Assembly (NCBI GenBank): GCA_900769615.1
Contig: CAAGHH010000019.1
Location: 1 to 53,236 of the forward strand
Length of the DNA: 53,236 nt
Direction of reading: 5' to 3'
Source of the DNA: Selenomonadales bacterium
GTDB taxonomy: Bacteria > Bacillota > Negativicutes > Selenomonadales > Selenomonadaceae
Part shown: positions 27,146 to 35,068 of the stretch, piece by piece
Position numbering within the stretch: position 1 is the first letter of the stretch
Layout: each line of letters opens with the position of its first letter
Translations under genes and position numbers: made by a program
The notes under the pieces: generated by a model
Told to the model about the DNA's origin: nothing
What the model saw: only the letters and a program-made list of their open reading frames with translations
Database searches by the model: none

Positions 27146-27778
27146 TTGACTCCGATTATATCTGAAGGTTATCCGTTTATATTCGGCTGCGCTTTGCTGG
27201 CACTAGTTTTGGGATTTTCGATTCATCCTTATATTGCTGTTATTCCGCTGGTGCTGATGCTTTATTTTTGTTATTTCTTTCGTAATCCAAAGCGTCAGAT
27301 AATTACGGATGATTCAGTAATACTTTCACCAGCTGATGGAACGGTTACGGATATTGTTCCACTTGAAACTGATGAATTTGTTAAAGAACCTTGCAATAAG
27401 GTTATAATATTTATGTCAGTGTTCAATGTTCATGTAAATCGCAGTCCAATACAGGGGAAGATAAAACTGCAAAAGTATTTTTGTGGTCGTTTTCGTCCTG
27501 CGTATAAAGACACGGTGGGGTTTGAAAATGAACACCATGTGCTAGGTATTGAAAATGACCGTGTGCGCATTAGTGTTAAGCAGATTGCTGGCATATTGGC
27601 CCGTCGTATAGTTTCATTTGTTACTTTAGATGATGATTTAAAGCAAGGCGAACTTTATGGAATGATAAAATTTGGTTCCTGCTTAGAAGTAGTCATGCCA
27701 AAGAAGGTTGAAATCATGGTCGAAAAGGGACAAAAAGTTGCGGGGGGACAAACCATACTTGGGAGGATTAAAGACTGA
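27146..27778 (+). CDS. psd: phosphatidylserine decarboxylase proenzyme, short form
   Basis: Psd makes phosphatidylethanolamine from phosphatidylserine and matures by self-cleavage to a pyruvoyl enzyme. It is 210 aa, the short soluble-like class with an N-terminal hydrophobic hairpin (~10-43). FSPADG-like SPADGTV and FMSVFNVHVNRSP are present. Cleavage is expected at Gly167-Ser168 in FGSCLEV. TTG 27146 is the start, set by AGGAGGTGG. The stop overlaps pssA by one base, which supplies its substrate. Confidence 0.94.
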   Translation: MTPIISEGYPFIFGCALLALVLGFSIHPYIAVIPLVLMLYFCYFFRNPKRQIITDDSVILSPADGTVTDIVPLETDEFVKEPCNKVIIFMSVFNVHVNRSPIQGKIKLQKYFCGRFRPAYKDTVGFENEHHVLGIENDRVRISVKQIAGILARRIVSFVTLDDDLKQGELYGMIKFGSCLEVVMPKKVEIMVEKGQKVAGGQTILGRIKD

Positions 27779-28488
27779 TGAATTATCGACGGTTTTTACC
27801 GAATCTATGCACATCGATGAATTTAGTTTTTGGTATGTGCTCGATTCTTTCAACCTATAGCAATGATTTTGTTTGGGGTTCTATTTTTATTTTGTTAGCA
27901 TTAGTAGCTGATGGACTTGATGGCCGGACGGCGCGTTTTTTTGGCGTATCAAGTGAAATGGGCAAGGAAATGGACTCTTTATGCGATTTAGGATCGTTTG
28001 GTATAGCACCGGCTTTCTTGGCTTGGGCGCTGGTACTGCATAATTATGGTCTTATTGGAGTCTCGGTAGTGATAATGTTTGCCGTTTGTGGTATGTGGCG
28101 TTTAGCCCGTTTTAATGTCAATGCTAGTGTTGTACATGGCTATTTTATGGGCTTAGCAATTCCGGCTGGTGGCAATATTGTAGCTATGACAACGCTTTTG
28201 TTTGTTACGCTTGGGATAGATCCATTGGTCTTTGGCTTAGCCTATCCGATTATAATGGCGATAGTAGGCTATTTGATGGTCAGTCATGTGCATTATCCTA
28301 ACTTCAAAGGTGATGGCGCTGAGCCTATATATGCAGTTACTAAGTTTTTTGCGTTAATTATGTTTATAGCAATTATTTGGCTGGGCAAGGAAGCTATATT
28401 GCCGGCTTTAGCGGTAGCAGTATTTTGTACCTATGCGGCCGCAGGTATCATAAACACGATTATTGCACTGTTGGCAAAGGAAGGCTGA
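27778..28488 (+). CDS. pssA: CDP-diacylglycerol--serine O-phosphatidyltransferase
   Basis: This integral membrane enzyme makes phosphatidylserine. It is 236 aa with about seven hydrophobic helices. The CDP-alcohol phosphotransferase motif supplies Asp45, Asp48, Asp66 and Asp70 (DGLDGRTARFFG, then KEMDSLCD). It overlaps psd by one base; psd-pssA is a common arrangement and gives the two-step route to phosphatidylethanolamine. Confidence 0.94.
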   Translation: MNYRRFLPNLCTSMNLVFGMCSILSTYSNDFVWGSIFILLALVADGLDGRTARFFGVSSEMGKEMDSLCDLGSFGIAPAFLAWALVLHNYGLIGVSVVIMFAVCGMWRLARFNVNASVVHGYFMGLAIPAGGNIVAMTTLLFVTLGIDPLVFGLAYPIIMAIVGYLMVSHVHYPNFKGDGAEPIYAVTKFFALIMFIAIIWLGKEAILPALAVAVFCTYAAAGIINTIIALLAKEG

Positions 28489-28494
28489 TGATTT

Positions 28495-29754
28495 TTGACA
28501 CATCCATTTGACATCATCATGGTGCCGATGCAGATTTTGATATTTTTATTTACATTGTATTTCTTTATCATTGGTTTCTGCGGTATGTGGCGGCGTCATG
28601 AGAATAAGATAAAGACACCGAAAAAAACTTTTGCGCTGGTAGTAGCTGCCCACAATGAACATGCAGTAATTGGTCAGTTGGTAGCTAATTTGCAGCAGCT
28701 TAATTATCCTAAGTCGATGTATGATATTCATGTCATTGCTGACAATTGCTCGGATAATACTGCTGAGATTGCGCAAAAAGCAGGGGCTTTGGTTCACGTG
28801 CGTACGCATCCTACCAAGAAAAGCAAGGGGTATGCGCTTGATTGGATGTTTGAAAAGCTTTTTAAACAGGAAAAGCAATATGATGCTATTTGTGTTTTTG
28901 ATGCTGATAATTTAGTACATCCACAGTTTTTGATGGAGATGAATAATCGCCTTTGTAAAGGCGATAAGGTTATTCAGGGTTATATGGATGCTAAGAATCC
29001 ATACGATACCTGGGTTTCAGGAACGTTTGCTATTGCCTTTTGGGTTATTTGTCATATTTCCCATTTAGCTAAATCTAATATCGGTTTGTCAGCTTGTTTG
29101 GGCGGTACGGGAATGTGCTTTGATACGGAAATCCTCAAACGGCATGGCTGGCAGGCAACCTGTCTTACCGAGGACATGGAATTTACAATGAAGTGCATGG
29201 CCGAAGGGATTAAGACCAGCTGGGCGCATGATGCGATAATTTATGATGAAAAACCGCTTACGTTTAAGCAGTCATGGAATCAGCGCCGCCGTTGGGCACA
29301 GGGACAGTTTGATGTAGGCAATCGCTTTATTCCCAAGATGCTGAAGGCCGGCTGGAAGCATAAGGATATCAGGATGTGGGATGAATGTATTTATCTGATG
29401 CAGCCACATTTTTTGATGATATCAACGATATTTATTGTTATCAGCTATATTCAATTAGCTTTTCCGCCGTTTTATACCAATATTTATAACTTTATGCCTT
29501 CGCAGCTGATGACAGCTATCATGCTTGGCCAGTACATTCTGCCTATGATTATTCTCTTTAAGATACGGGCTAAATGGAAGTCCTGGCTGTATATGCTGTT
29601 GTATCCGGTATTTATTTATTCGTGGATACCGATTATATTCCTCGGCTTTATCCACCGCAACGAACATGAGTGGAGTCATACGCAGCATACACGCGCAATG
29701 AGTATGGACGATATTGTTGGCAATGTAAAAAATACTAAATCCATTAATCGCTGA
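28495..29754 (+). CDS. membrane glycosyltransferase family 2, processive type
   Basis: This protein is 419 aa. One N-terminal membrane helix (~8-28) is followed by a GT-A domain and three or more C-terminal helices (~310-400). The catalytic signature of processive GT2 enzymes is complete: DADN (136-139), TED (225-227) and QRRRW (263-267). It resembles cellulose- or N-acetylglucosaminyl-polymer synthases, but the sugar is not readable. TTG 28495 lies 10 bases behind AAAGGAAGG at the end of pssA. It probably belongs to the psd-pssA unit and is followed by a strong terminator. Confidence 0.88.
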   Translation: MTHPFDIIMVPMQILIFLFTLYFFIIGFCGMWRRHENKIKTPKKTFALVVAAHNEHAVIGQLVANLQQLNYPKSMYDIHVIADNCSDNTAEIAQKAGALVHVRTHPTKKSKGYALDWMFEKLFKQEKQYDAICVFDADNLVHPQFLMEMNNRLCKGDKVIQGYMDAKNPYDTWVSGTFAIAFWVICHISHLAKSNIGLSACLGGTGMCFDTEILKRHGWQATCLTEDMEFTMKCMAEGIKTSWAHDAIIYDEKPLTFKQSWNQRRRWAQGQFDVGNRFIPKMLKAGWKHKDIRMWDECIYLMQPHFLMISTIFIVISYIQLAFPPFYTNIYNFMPSQLMTAIMLGQYILPMIILFKIRAKWKSWLYMLLYPVFIYSWIPIIFLGFIHRNEHEWSHTQHTRAMSMDDIVGNVKNTKSINR

Positions 29755-29756
29755 TC

Positions 29757-29789
29757 TTAACCTCCCTCATCGAGGGAGGTTAAGTTTTT
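29757..29789 (+). terminator. terminator after the GT2 gene
   Basis: A perfect 12-bp stem TTAACCTCCCTC/GAGGGAGGTTAA with a 3-base loop is followed by GTTTTT. It begins two bases behind the stop codon. Confidence 0.9.
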
Positions 29790-29810
29790 CTAAAGGAAGG
29801 AATTGAAATT

Positions 29811-30188
29811 ATGTATACACTAAAAGTTGAAGGTGCTTTTGAAGCTGCGCATCAGTTGCCGGATTATCCAGGCAAATGCGCTCGCCTGCATGGACATAAT
29901 TGGGTAGTAGAGGCCGTAGTTAAGGGTCGTGAGCTGGACAAGCTGGGGATGCTGGTGGATTTCAAGACGGTAAAAAAGGCGTTAAATAATGTATTAGATC
30001 GCTATGATCATCGTTTTTTAAATGAACTGGTGCCGTTTAATACAGGTGTAAATCCTACCGCTGAAAATTTAGCCAGGATTATCTTTACTGAGCTTGAAGA
30101 TAATGAGGCTTTTACAGCCGAGGTGCAGTTAGCGGCGGTTACGGTTTTTGAATCACCAAAATCCAGTGTTACGTATACAAAGGATTGA
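29811..30188 (+). CDS. queD: 6-carboxytetrahydropterin synthase
   Basis: QueD converts dihydroneopterin triphosphate to 6-carboxytetrahydropterin in preQ0/queuosine synthesis. It is 125 aa. Zinc ligands are His14, His27 and His29, with catalytic Cys23 (GKCARLHGHNW). The later DHRFLN and NPTAENLA segments are conserved. ATG 29811 follows AAAGGAAGG. queE follows with a 4-base gap; queC and queF are not in the window. Confidence 0.94.
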   Translation: MYTLKVEGAFEAAHQLPDYPGKCARLHGHNWVVEAVVKGRELDKLGMLVDFKTVKKALNNVLDRYDHRFLNELVPFNTGVNPTAENLARIIFTELEDNEAFTAEVQLAAVTVFESPKSSVTYTKD

Positions 30189-30192
30189 TTTT

Positions 30193-30924
30193 ATGCAGGA
30201 AAATCTAATAGAAATTTTTTCGTCAATTCAAGGCGAAGGTAAATATGTTGGTTCGCGGCAGATTTTTGTCCGTTTTGAAGGCTGCAATCTTGACTGTAAG
30301 TATTGTGATACGGAAAACAAGCCAGGCAGTCATGCTGTTTGTCAAGTAGAAACGCAAGCTGGCAGCCGCCAGTTTAAAAAATTAGCTAATCCGTTAAGTG
30401 TTGACGAGGTTGCAGCAAGCATAAATAAAATGTTAGCGGAGATACCGCATCAGGCGGTAAGCTTTACTGGCGGAGAGCCATTATTGCATGCTGATTTTAT
30501 TTTGGAATTGACTAGCAAAATAAAAACTAAAATTTTTTTAGAGACCAATGGTACTTTATATAAGGCGTTAGCTAAATTGCTGCCGGTGACGGATATTATC
30601 AGTATGGATATAAAGCTGCCTAGTATATTGACAAAACCAGTATGGGAAGCGCATGAAAAATTTATTGAATTAGCTAAAACCAAGGATTTGTATATAAAAG
30701 TAGTAGTAGCTAATGAAACACCTATGAATGAATTTTATCAAGCGGTAGATTTAGTCAGCAAAATAGCGCCGGCTACATTGTTTATTATTCAGCCAGTTAC
30801 GCCTTTTGGCGGCTGTCAGGCAGCCAGTCCAGAAAAAATACTTGCGTGTCAAAATTATGCCTTAAAGAAATTGCAAGATGTAAGAGTAATACCGCAAACG
30901 CATAAAATGATTAATCAGCTGTAA
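30193..30924 (+). CDS. queE: 7-carboxy-7-deazaguanine synthase (radical SAM)
   Basis: QueE acts on the QueD product, forming 7-carboxy-7-deazaguanine. ATG 30193 follows AAAGGA at the end of queD, giving 243 aa. The [4Fe-4S] motif is GCNLDCKYCD with Cys31, 35 and 38. The N-terminal FSSIQGEGKYVGSRQIF and the SFTGGEPLL SAM-binding segment are typical. Instead of a simple terminator, a three-armed palindrome follows the stop. Confidence 0.94.
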   Translation: MQENLIEIFSSIQGEGKYVGSRQIFVRFEGCNLDCKYCDTENKPGSHAVCQVETQAGSRQFKKLANPLSVDEVAASINKMLAEIPHQAVSFTGGEPLLHADFILELTSKIKTKIFLETNGTLYKALAKLLPVTDIISMDIKLPSILTKPVWEAHEKFIELAKTKDLYIKVVVANETPMNEFYQAVDLVSKIAPATLFIIQPVTPFGGCQAASPEKILACQNYALKKLQDVRVIPQTHKMINQL

Positions 30925-30932
30925 AGTATACT

Positions 30933-30999
30933 CCCCCTATCGGTCCTGACGGACCACTTCCCCCTAGAAGGGGGAAGCACTAGGTTAGGGGGATTTTTT
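30933..30999. repeat. three-armed palindromic intergenic repeat ending in T6
   Basis: Outer arms CCCCCTA (30933-30939) and TAGGGGG (30986-30992) enclose two hairpins: GGTCC-TGAC-GGACC (30942-30955) and CTTCCCCC-TAGAA-GGGGGAAG (30957-30977). TTTTTT follows, so it can also end the queDE transcript. Its form fits a dispersed palindromic element; copy number cannot be judged from one window. Confidence 0.7.
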
Positions 31000-31270
31000 A
31001 TGGCAAAATACAGTTTCAAATTTAAAATGAAAATCGTACAGGAATATTTGAGTGGCAGCGTTAGCTATAAAACGTTTGCTAAACAAAAGAAGAACGGATT
31101 TTCCAAAGCATGCCGCGAAAAGGCAAATGTCTTATGGTCGTACCTATACAAGTTTCGATGAGTTGAAAAGTAATATCGAACAATGGATTGAATACTATAA
31201 CACAAAACGCATTAGGCAGAAGCTGGGTTGGCTTAGCCCGATCGAATATCGTCTAACCAATGCAGCATAA
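31000..31270 (+). pseudogene. IS3-family (IS150-like) transposase remnant
   Basis: Pieces of both transposase frames are fused. ATG 31000 opens an OrfA-like N-terminus (MAKYSFKFKMKIVQEYLSG). Near 31100-31130, in another frame, QSMPRKGKCLM resembles the OrfB segment QSMSRKGNCLDN. From ~31145, in a third frame, SFDELKSNIEQWIEYYNTKR and LGWLSPIEYRL match the OrfB C-terminus. Most of OrfB, including the catalytic DDE core, is deleted, so it cannot move on its own. Confidence 0.85.
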
Positions 31271-31271
31271 G

Positions 31272-31305
31272 AAAAAAGCGCAGCAGAATTATAGCTGCTA
31301 CGCTT
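31272..31305 (-). terminator. terminator of the minus-strand membrane protein gene
   Basis: Read on the minus strand, an AAGCGTAGCAG/CTGCTGCGCTT stem (one mismatch) is followed by TTTTTT. The plus strand has no T-run. It starts two bases from the stop of the transposase remnant. Confidence 0.65.
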
Positions 31306-31320
31306 AGGTTTAACTTTATG

Positions 31321-31370
31321 TGTCCACTTCATTTCCTGAAGTGGACAAGATGGAGCAGCTGTTCTGCTCC
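31321..31370. repeat. two adjacent palindromes next to an IS end
   Basis: TGTCCACTTCA (31321-31331) pairs perfectly with TGAAGTGGACA (31337-31347) over a 5-base loop. GGAGCAG (31352-31358) pairs with CTGCTCC (31364-31370). TGTCCACTT resembles a right end of an IS3-type element and the second arm a left end. Two abutting IS ends, or a hairpin behind the membrane protein gene, are both possible. Confidence 0.45.
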
Positions 31371-31399
31371 CGGAAGGGGTGTGACGGCTGCTATATGTG

Positions 31400-32365
31400 C
31401 TATTTTCGTTTCGTCTTGGTACGTCCAGCATCTGCACCTGCGAACCCATTCTCGGTTGATTCTGTACCATTATGGTATCCATCATGCATATTGGCTTCAT
31501 TATGCACATTAGGGACATCTGTAATACTTTCGCCTTTGTACGACAAATTGTTTTCAACAATGCCATCAGGATTTGTAGCAATATAGCCCCTTACATGCTG
31601 TACTGTCCCATCGTTTGCTGTCCGATAATAATCGTGGGTGTGATGATATCCCGGTGCGTCTGGAGTTGCATCTACATCACCTTTTACGTAAGCTGGTGTT
31701 GTTTCAGAGAAACTATCAACGGTGTCAGCCGTATCAACTCTGGTATCAAAACCATCAAAAGCTTTAACAAACGGTAAGAATAAGAGCATAATCAAAAGGG
31801 GAGCTACCCCCATAATTGGCATAGCAGTCTTTAACGTATATCCGTTTGAGTAAAGCCATTTCATTAATAAGTGAAATACAAATGTTACTGTAAATGCAAC
31901 TACACAGGCTGTGGCAATAAAAAAAGAAAAGCCACTCCAAGCTATATCTAAAGATAATATTAAATGCCAAAATACTCTGACCATCGGATCAAAAAAATCT
32001 AGTGCAAAACCAAAAGCTACTGCGTACATATAAAAACCAGCTACAACAGCACGCCAATTCTCAATAATGAACCCTAGTCGCGCCAAAAATATCACAACCA
32101 TGATGATAAATGCGATAGGTGCTAAGAAGGGAAAAATAGCTACAAGCCCTGCAGCTATTAATGCTGTTATGAGAATGGTCAATATTCTGCGCCAAGTGTA
32201 AAAAATAAACAGGCAAACCGAAAACGTAATCGATGCGTATTTTAGTTCTGGCATTGTTAGATTTACCAGTATGTAAAAAAAGACAACTGTCATCAAAATA
32301 TAATGCCCTGATGAGGCGGACTTAGATGTTCTCATGAAGTTACTATTCCCTTCTTTTTTATTCAA
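31400..32365 (-). CDS. multi-pass membrane protein with hydrophilic C-terminal tail, 321 aa
   Basis: I do not recognise a named family. About six hydrophobic helices lie in residues ~22-205, with aromatic and basic turns. The last ~110 residues are hydrophilic and rich in Asp, His, Gly and Tyr. The tail has GYHHTHDYYRTANDGTVQHV, then RGYIATNPDGIVENNLSYKG, resembling a short motif (V-x-GY-x-R-x-DGT, NPDG-x-x-x-NN) often found at protein C-termini. The start is probably TTG 32365, behind AGGA; ATG 32335 is an alternative. It points against all neighbours and lies between IS debris and a pilus operon, so it was probably acquired. Confidence 0.75.
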   Translation of the reverse strand: MNKKEGNSNFMRTSKSASSGHYILMTVVFFYILVNLTMPELKYASITFSVCLFIFYTWRRILTILITALIAAGLVAIFPFLAPIAFIIMVVIFLARLGFIIENWRAVVAGFYMYAVAFGFALDFFDPMVRVFWHLILSLDIAWSGFSFFIATACVVAFTVTFVFHLLMKWLYSNGYTLKTAMPIMGVAPLLIMLLFLPFVKAFDGFDTRVDTADTVDSFSETTPAYVKGDVDATPDAPGYHHTHDYYRTANDGTVQHVRGYIATNPDGIVENNLSYKGESITDVPNVHNEANMHDGYHNGTESTENGFAGADAGRTKTKRK

Positions 32366-32402
32366 AAATATCCTAAGTTATCATTCGGTTAATATTGATT
32401 AT

Positions 32403-32428
32403 TTCCTGCCAATATGCAGGAATTTTTT
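32403..32428 (+). terminator. orphan plus-strand terminator
   Basis: A perfect TTCCTGC/GCAGGAA stem with a 6-base loop is followed by TTTTTT. No plus-strand gene lies within 1.1 kb upstream apart from the transposase remnant. It may be a terminator left behind when upstream genes were displaced. Confidence 0.75.
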
Positions 32429-32435
32429 AGATAAT

Positions 32436-32571
32436 ATGTAGTGCCCCAAAATTGCAAGCATCGTGGATTTACAATGCTTTTTGGCAAAAATATAGAATCT
32501 GGTGCTTGATAAAAGGCACTACATAACAGGGAGGAGATTTGAGGAGCAGCAGTTTTAGCTGCTCTTTTTTT
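32436..32571 (+). promoter_or_regulatory. structured leader and terminator before the pilus operon
   Basis: A 10-bp closing stem ATGTAGTGCC (32436-32445) with GGCACTACAT (32515-32524) encloses a hairpin CCAAA...AAGCAT/ATGCTT...TTTGG (32446-32484). CAAGCA (32455-32460) can alternatively pair with TGCTTG (32503-32508). A strong terminator follows: GAGCAGC/GCTGCTC (32544-32564) and T7. The layout is like an aptamer plus terminator, but I recognise no known riboswitch, and a small mobile palindromic element would look alike. GATAAT (32430-32435) may be a -10. Confidence 0.45.
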
Positions 32572-32709
32572 GCGCAAAAAGCTTTAAAAAATTAAAAAAA
32601 TTTAAAATATTAGCAGGAGTTAAAATCAAGACGGCGAACAGTATAAAATAAATAATGTGTACTGAGTACGCACATGAAAAAGTATTTTTTAATTAAAGGA
32701 GGAAGTTGT

Positions 32710-33105
32710 ATGAAAGCTTCAACACAAGCAGGTTTTTCACTATTGGGGGTCTTGATTACGGTTATGATTATCGGGCTTATGGCCGCTATAGCGGTACCAA
32801 AGTTTAGTTCGGCTATGATTAGTGCCAACACCTCACGGATTGCAGCAGATTTAGCTACAATTGATTCGGCGATTGCCCTTTATGAAGTTGATAATGGCAA
32901 GTCACCAACAGCCTTAACCGATTTAAGTGATTATATCAAGGATGTTGATAAAGTGACACCGCCAAAGGGGAAATATCGTTTGCATGATGGTACCATAGAA
33001 GAAGTTGCAGCTAGCGATGTCTATACCCTGTCAACTCCGATTGGAACCGGATTAGAGCGCGAAGCTTTATTAAAAGGACATAATGCCAAGGATTTTAGCC
33101 GATGA
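32710..33105 (+). CDS. type IV pilin-like protein lacking Glu5
   Basis: This 131-aa prepilin is the first gene of the pilus operon. ATG 32710 follows AAAGGAGGAAG; the ATG at 32674 lacks an RBS. A short leader MKASTQAG ends in Gly, and mature Phe1 begins the N-terminal helix FSLLGVLITVMIIGLMAAIA. Position 5 is Gly, not the Glu that is nearly invariant in major pilins. The rest is a small, soluble, acidic domain. It resembles PulG/PilA-type pilins in layout. The next gene, a prepilin peptidase, overlaps by 4 bases and should process it. Confidence 0.85.
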   Translation: MKASTQAGFSLLGVLITVMIIGLMAAIAVPKFSSAMISANTSRIAADLATIDSAIALYEVDNGKSPTALTDLSDYIKDVDKVTPPKGKYRLHDGTIEEVAASDVYTLSTPIGTGLEREALLKGHNAKDFSR

Positions 33106-33680
33106 ATACAGCAAATGAAAACTATGAAGCATTAAGCTTTAGACTAATGCAAGGCAAATGGAAATTATTTATCTTGATATATACCGGAGCCTTGGCGATG
33201 CTTTGCGTTACGGTTCCTTGGCATAGCTTGCTTGCTGACAGCATCTTAGCGCTGATTTTAATTATTAGCGGGATATTAGATTATTATTATGGTTATTTAT
33301 ATGATCGCTTGAGTTTGCTGCTGGCTATGACAGCTGTCGTTTTCAATGCTGATTTACAAGTGGATTTGTGGTCGGGGTTAAGGGGCAGCTTGCTGGCAAT
33401 TATGCTTATGCAGTTTATACGAAAAGTATCTAGGGAAGGACTGGGCTTAGGTGATGTAAAGTTTAGCGGCGCCATTGGCTGGTGGTTAGGCTTTCCTGAC
33501 ATTTTAGCGGCTTTGGGAGCAGCTTTTTTACTGGGCGGGCTGGCAGCTATGTATTTATTATTTACTAGTAATAGCGGTGAACAACATAGGATTGCCTTTG
33601 GTCCATTTTTGGCAGGCGGAGCTTTGTTAGCAGTTAGCTTTGGTGATATTTTTTTATGTTGGTATGGTAAATTGTTATGA
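33102..33680 (+). CDS. prepilin peptidase (A24 family), short form without methyltransferase domain
   Basis: This membrane aspartyl protease cleaves prepilin leaders. It is 192 aa with about six membrane helices. The two catalytic aspartates are Asp60 (ISGILDYYYGYLYDRLS) and Asp118 in the hallmark GLGLGDVK. The N-terminal cytoplasmic N-methyltransferase domain with zinc cysteines found in full-length PilD is missing, so methylation of the pilin would need another enzyme or be absent. ATGA overlaps tie it to genes on both sides. Confidence 0.9.
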   Translation: MNTANENYEALSFRLMQGKWKLFILIYTGALAMLCVTVPWHSLLADSILALILIISGILDYYYGYLYDRLSLLLAMTAVVFNADLQVDLWSGLRGSLLAIMLMQFIRKVSREGLGLGDVKFSGAIGWWLGFPDILAALGAAFLLGGLAAMYLLFTSNSGEQHRIAFGPFLAGGALLAVSFGDIFLCWYGKLL

Positions 33681-34138
33681 AGCAAAATAATGCCTTGGGC
33701 TTTGTTTTAAGTGAACTTTTGCTGGTGGTATTGCTGGTGGGGAGCCTTGCTATGTATATTGTGCCCCAAGCTGTGTTTTTTTATCAGGAAAGTGCATTGG
33801 AATATGAAAGCAATCATCTGTTAGCTGATATCAGGCGTTTACAGGTGATTGCGGTTAATAACGGGGAAGCAGCGAAGCCAATGCTGATTTTAGGTCATAG
33901 TAACTATCAAGTAAACTATGGTACGCAGTTAGCATCCAGGGAAATAAAGCATGTTTTTTTGCCGCTAGTTACTTTAAGTCACAACAAAAGTGATAGTTCT
34001 GATAGCATAATTGCTTTTAATGAACATGGTGAATTAAGTGCGGGAGTAATGACTTTGCAACTATCGGTAAGAAGTAAAAATGTTTCTAAGCGGTATATTA
34101 TAATCAGCAAAGGACGTGTTCGTTTAGAAAGGCGGTAA
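33677..34138 (+). CDS. pseudopilin, FimT/GspH-like
   Basis: This 153-aa minor pilin has a leader ending LG, followed by a hydrophobic helix FVLSELLLVVLLVGSLAMYI with Glu5 present. The C-terminal part is predicted to be beta-rich, with a region resembling FimT/GspH minor pilins by position (second pilin gene, length about 150). The start ATG 33677 overlaps the peptidase stop by 4 bases. It would help initiate pilus assembly; assignment to a particular minor pilin is by gene order and size. Confidence 0.8.
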   Translation: MKQNNALGFVLSELLLVVLLVGSLAMYIVPQAVFFYQESALEYESNHLLADIRRLQVIAVNNGEAAKPMLILGHSNYQVNYGTQLASREIKHVFLPLVTLSHNKSDSSDSIIAFNEHGELSAGVMTLQLSVRSKNVSKRYIIISKGRVRLERR

Positions 34139-34142
34139 TAAT

Positions 34143-34541
34143 ATGACAGGCTGGCAAAATGAACGAGGGTACATTTTGGCGGAAGTGCTGGCAGGAAGTT
34201 TTTTGTTAGTCGTTTTGGCAGGAGCAATAATGCTGTTTAAAAGTGCAGCCAGTATGCGCAGTGCGGCTATAATGCGAAGTGAGGCGATGTTTTTAGCGCA
34301 GGGTGAGCTTGCTTATTTGGAGTATGAAAATAAGCTTCAGGGAATTAATGTTGGAAAATATGCTTGGTTAGGAGATCCAAGCGAGCTTATAAGTAACAAT
34401 GCTGACTACGAGGTGGCAGCTGTCGTTACGCAAAAAGCTAAGGATGAATATATAGCCGAAGTAACTGTCAGCTGGGATATGGCAAGTAAAAAAAAGCAGC
34501 TTGTCTTAGGCAGAAGTATTTATGCCAGGAACGCAATATGA
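34143..34541 (+). CDS. pseudopilin, PilV/GspI-like
   Basis: This 132-aa prepilin has leader MTGWQNERG, then YILAEVLAGSFLLVVLAGAI with Glu5. Size and position (third pilin, before a larger PilW-like one) fit PilV/GspI. The mature domain is short and polar. An RBS AAGGCGG lies upstream in the end of the previous gene. The stop overlaps the next gene by 4 bases. Confidence 0.78.
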   Translation: MTGWQNERGYILAEVLAGSFLLVVLAGAIMLFKSAASMRSAAIMRSEAMFLAQGELAYLEYENKLQGINVGKYAWLGDPSELISNNADYEVAAVVTQKAKDEYIAEVTVSWDMASKKKQLVLGRSIYARNAI

Positions 34542-35068
34542 ATGGAAAAAAAACAGAATCAGGATTTATAATGCTGGAAGCTATGCTGGCGTTGCCGATG
34601 ATAGCTGTTATAATGGCAGCCGCTGGGGGGTTATTTATGACTGGCGTAAGGTATTATAAGCTAAATGTTGCCGATACGGAACTAGCCACGGAAGCAGTTG
34701 CCGTTTTTAATAAGGTTACTAGTGATATCAGCGAAGCTAATGATTTAGTGATTAACTATGATAATAATGGAATCACTATAAAAAAGAAAATGATTATGGC
34801 AGCTGGCAATGAAGAAGTAGAAAATGTCCGTTATTGGGTGCACACTCAAGGCGGAACAAGAAAGCTAGTAAAAAATGATGATGCGATTCCGCTTACGGGC
34901 AATAGTGCTGGTGCAGGAGTTGAAGTAAAGGACTTTTCGTGTGTCGAGTTAAAACCTGATTTATATAAGCTGGAATTAATTGTTATCAGCGAGGTGACAC
35001 AACATGAATATAAACTATTTACGGTTGTTTATTTGCCGAAAAACGAAGGCAGAGCAGGACAAATGTAA
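34538..35068 (+). CDS. pseudopilin, PilW/GspJ-like
   Basis: This 176-aa prepilin has leader MNGKKTESG, then FIMLEAMLALPMIAVIMAAA with Glu5. The larger mature domain (~140 aa) contains NVRYWVHTQGGTRKLVKND, resembling the segment of PilW/GspJ proteins that reports the computed chain. It overlaps the next gene by 65 bases, but that gene's own RBS lies inside this one, so the overlap appears real. Confidence 0.78.
   Translation: MNGKKTESGFIMLEAMLALPMIAVIMAAAGGLFMTGVRYYKLNVADTELATEAVAVFNKVTSDISEANDLVINYDNNGITIKKKMIMAAGNEEVENVRYWVHTQGGTRKLVKNDDAIPLTGNSAGAGVEVKDFSCVELKPDLYKLELIVISEVTQHEYKLFTVVYLPKNEGRAGQM

Noticed and set aside
32436..32571. c-di-GMP riboswitch before pilin genes
   Set aside because: Tempting by context, but the conserved loops of class I and class II c-di-GMP riboswitches are not found.
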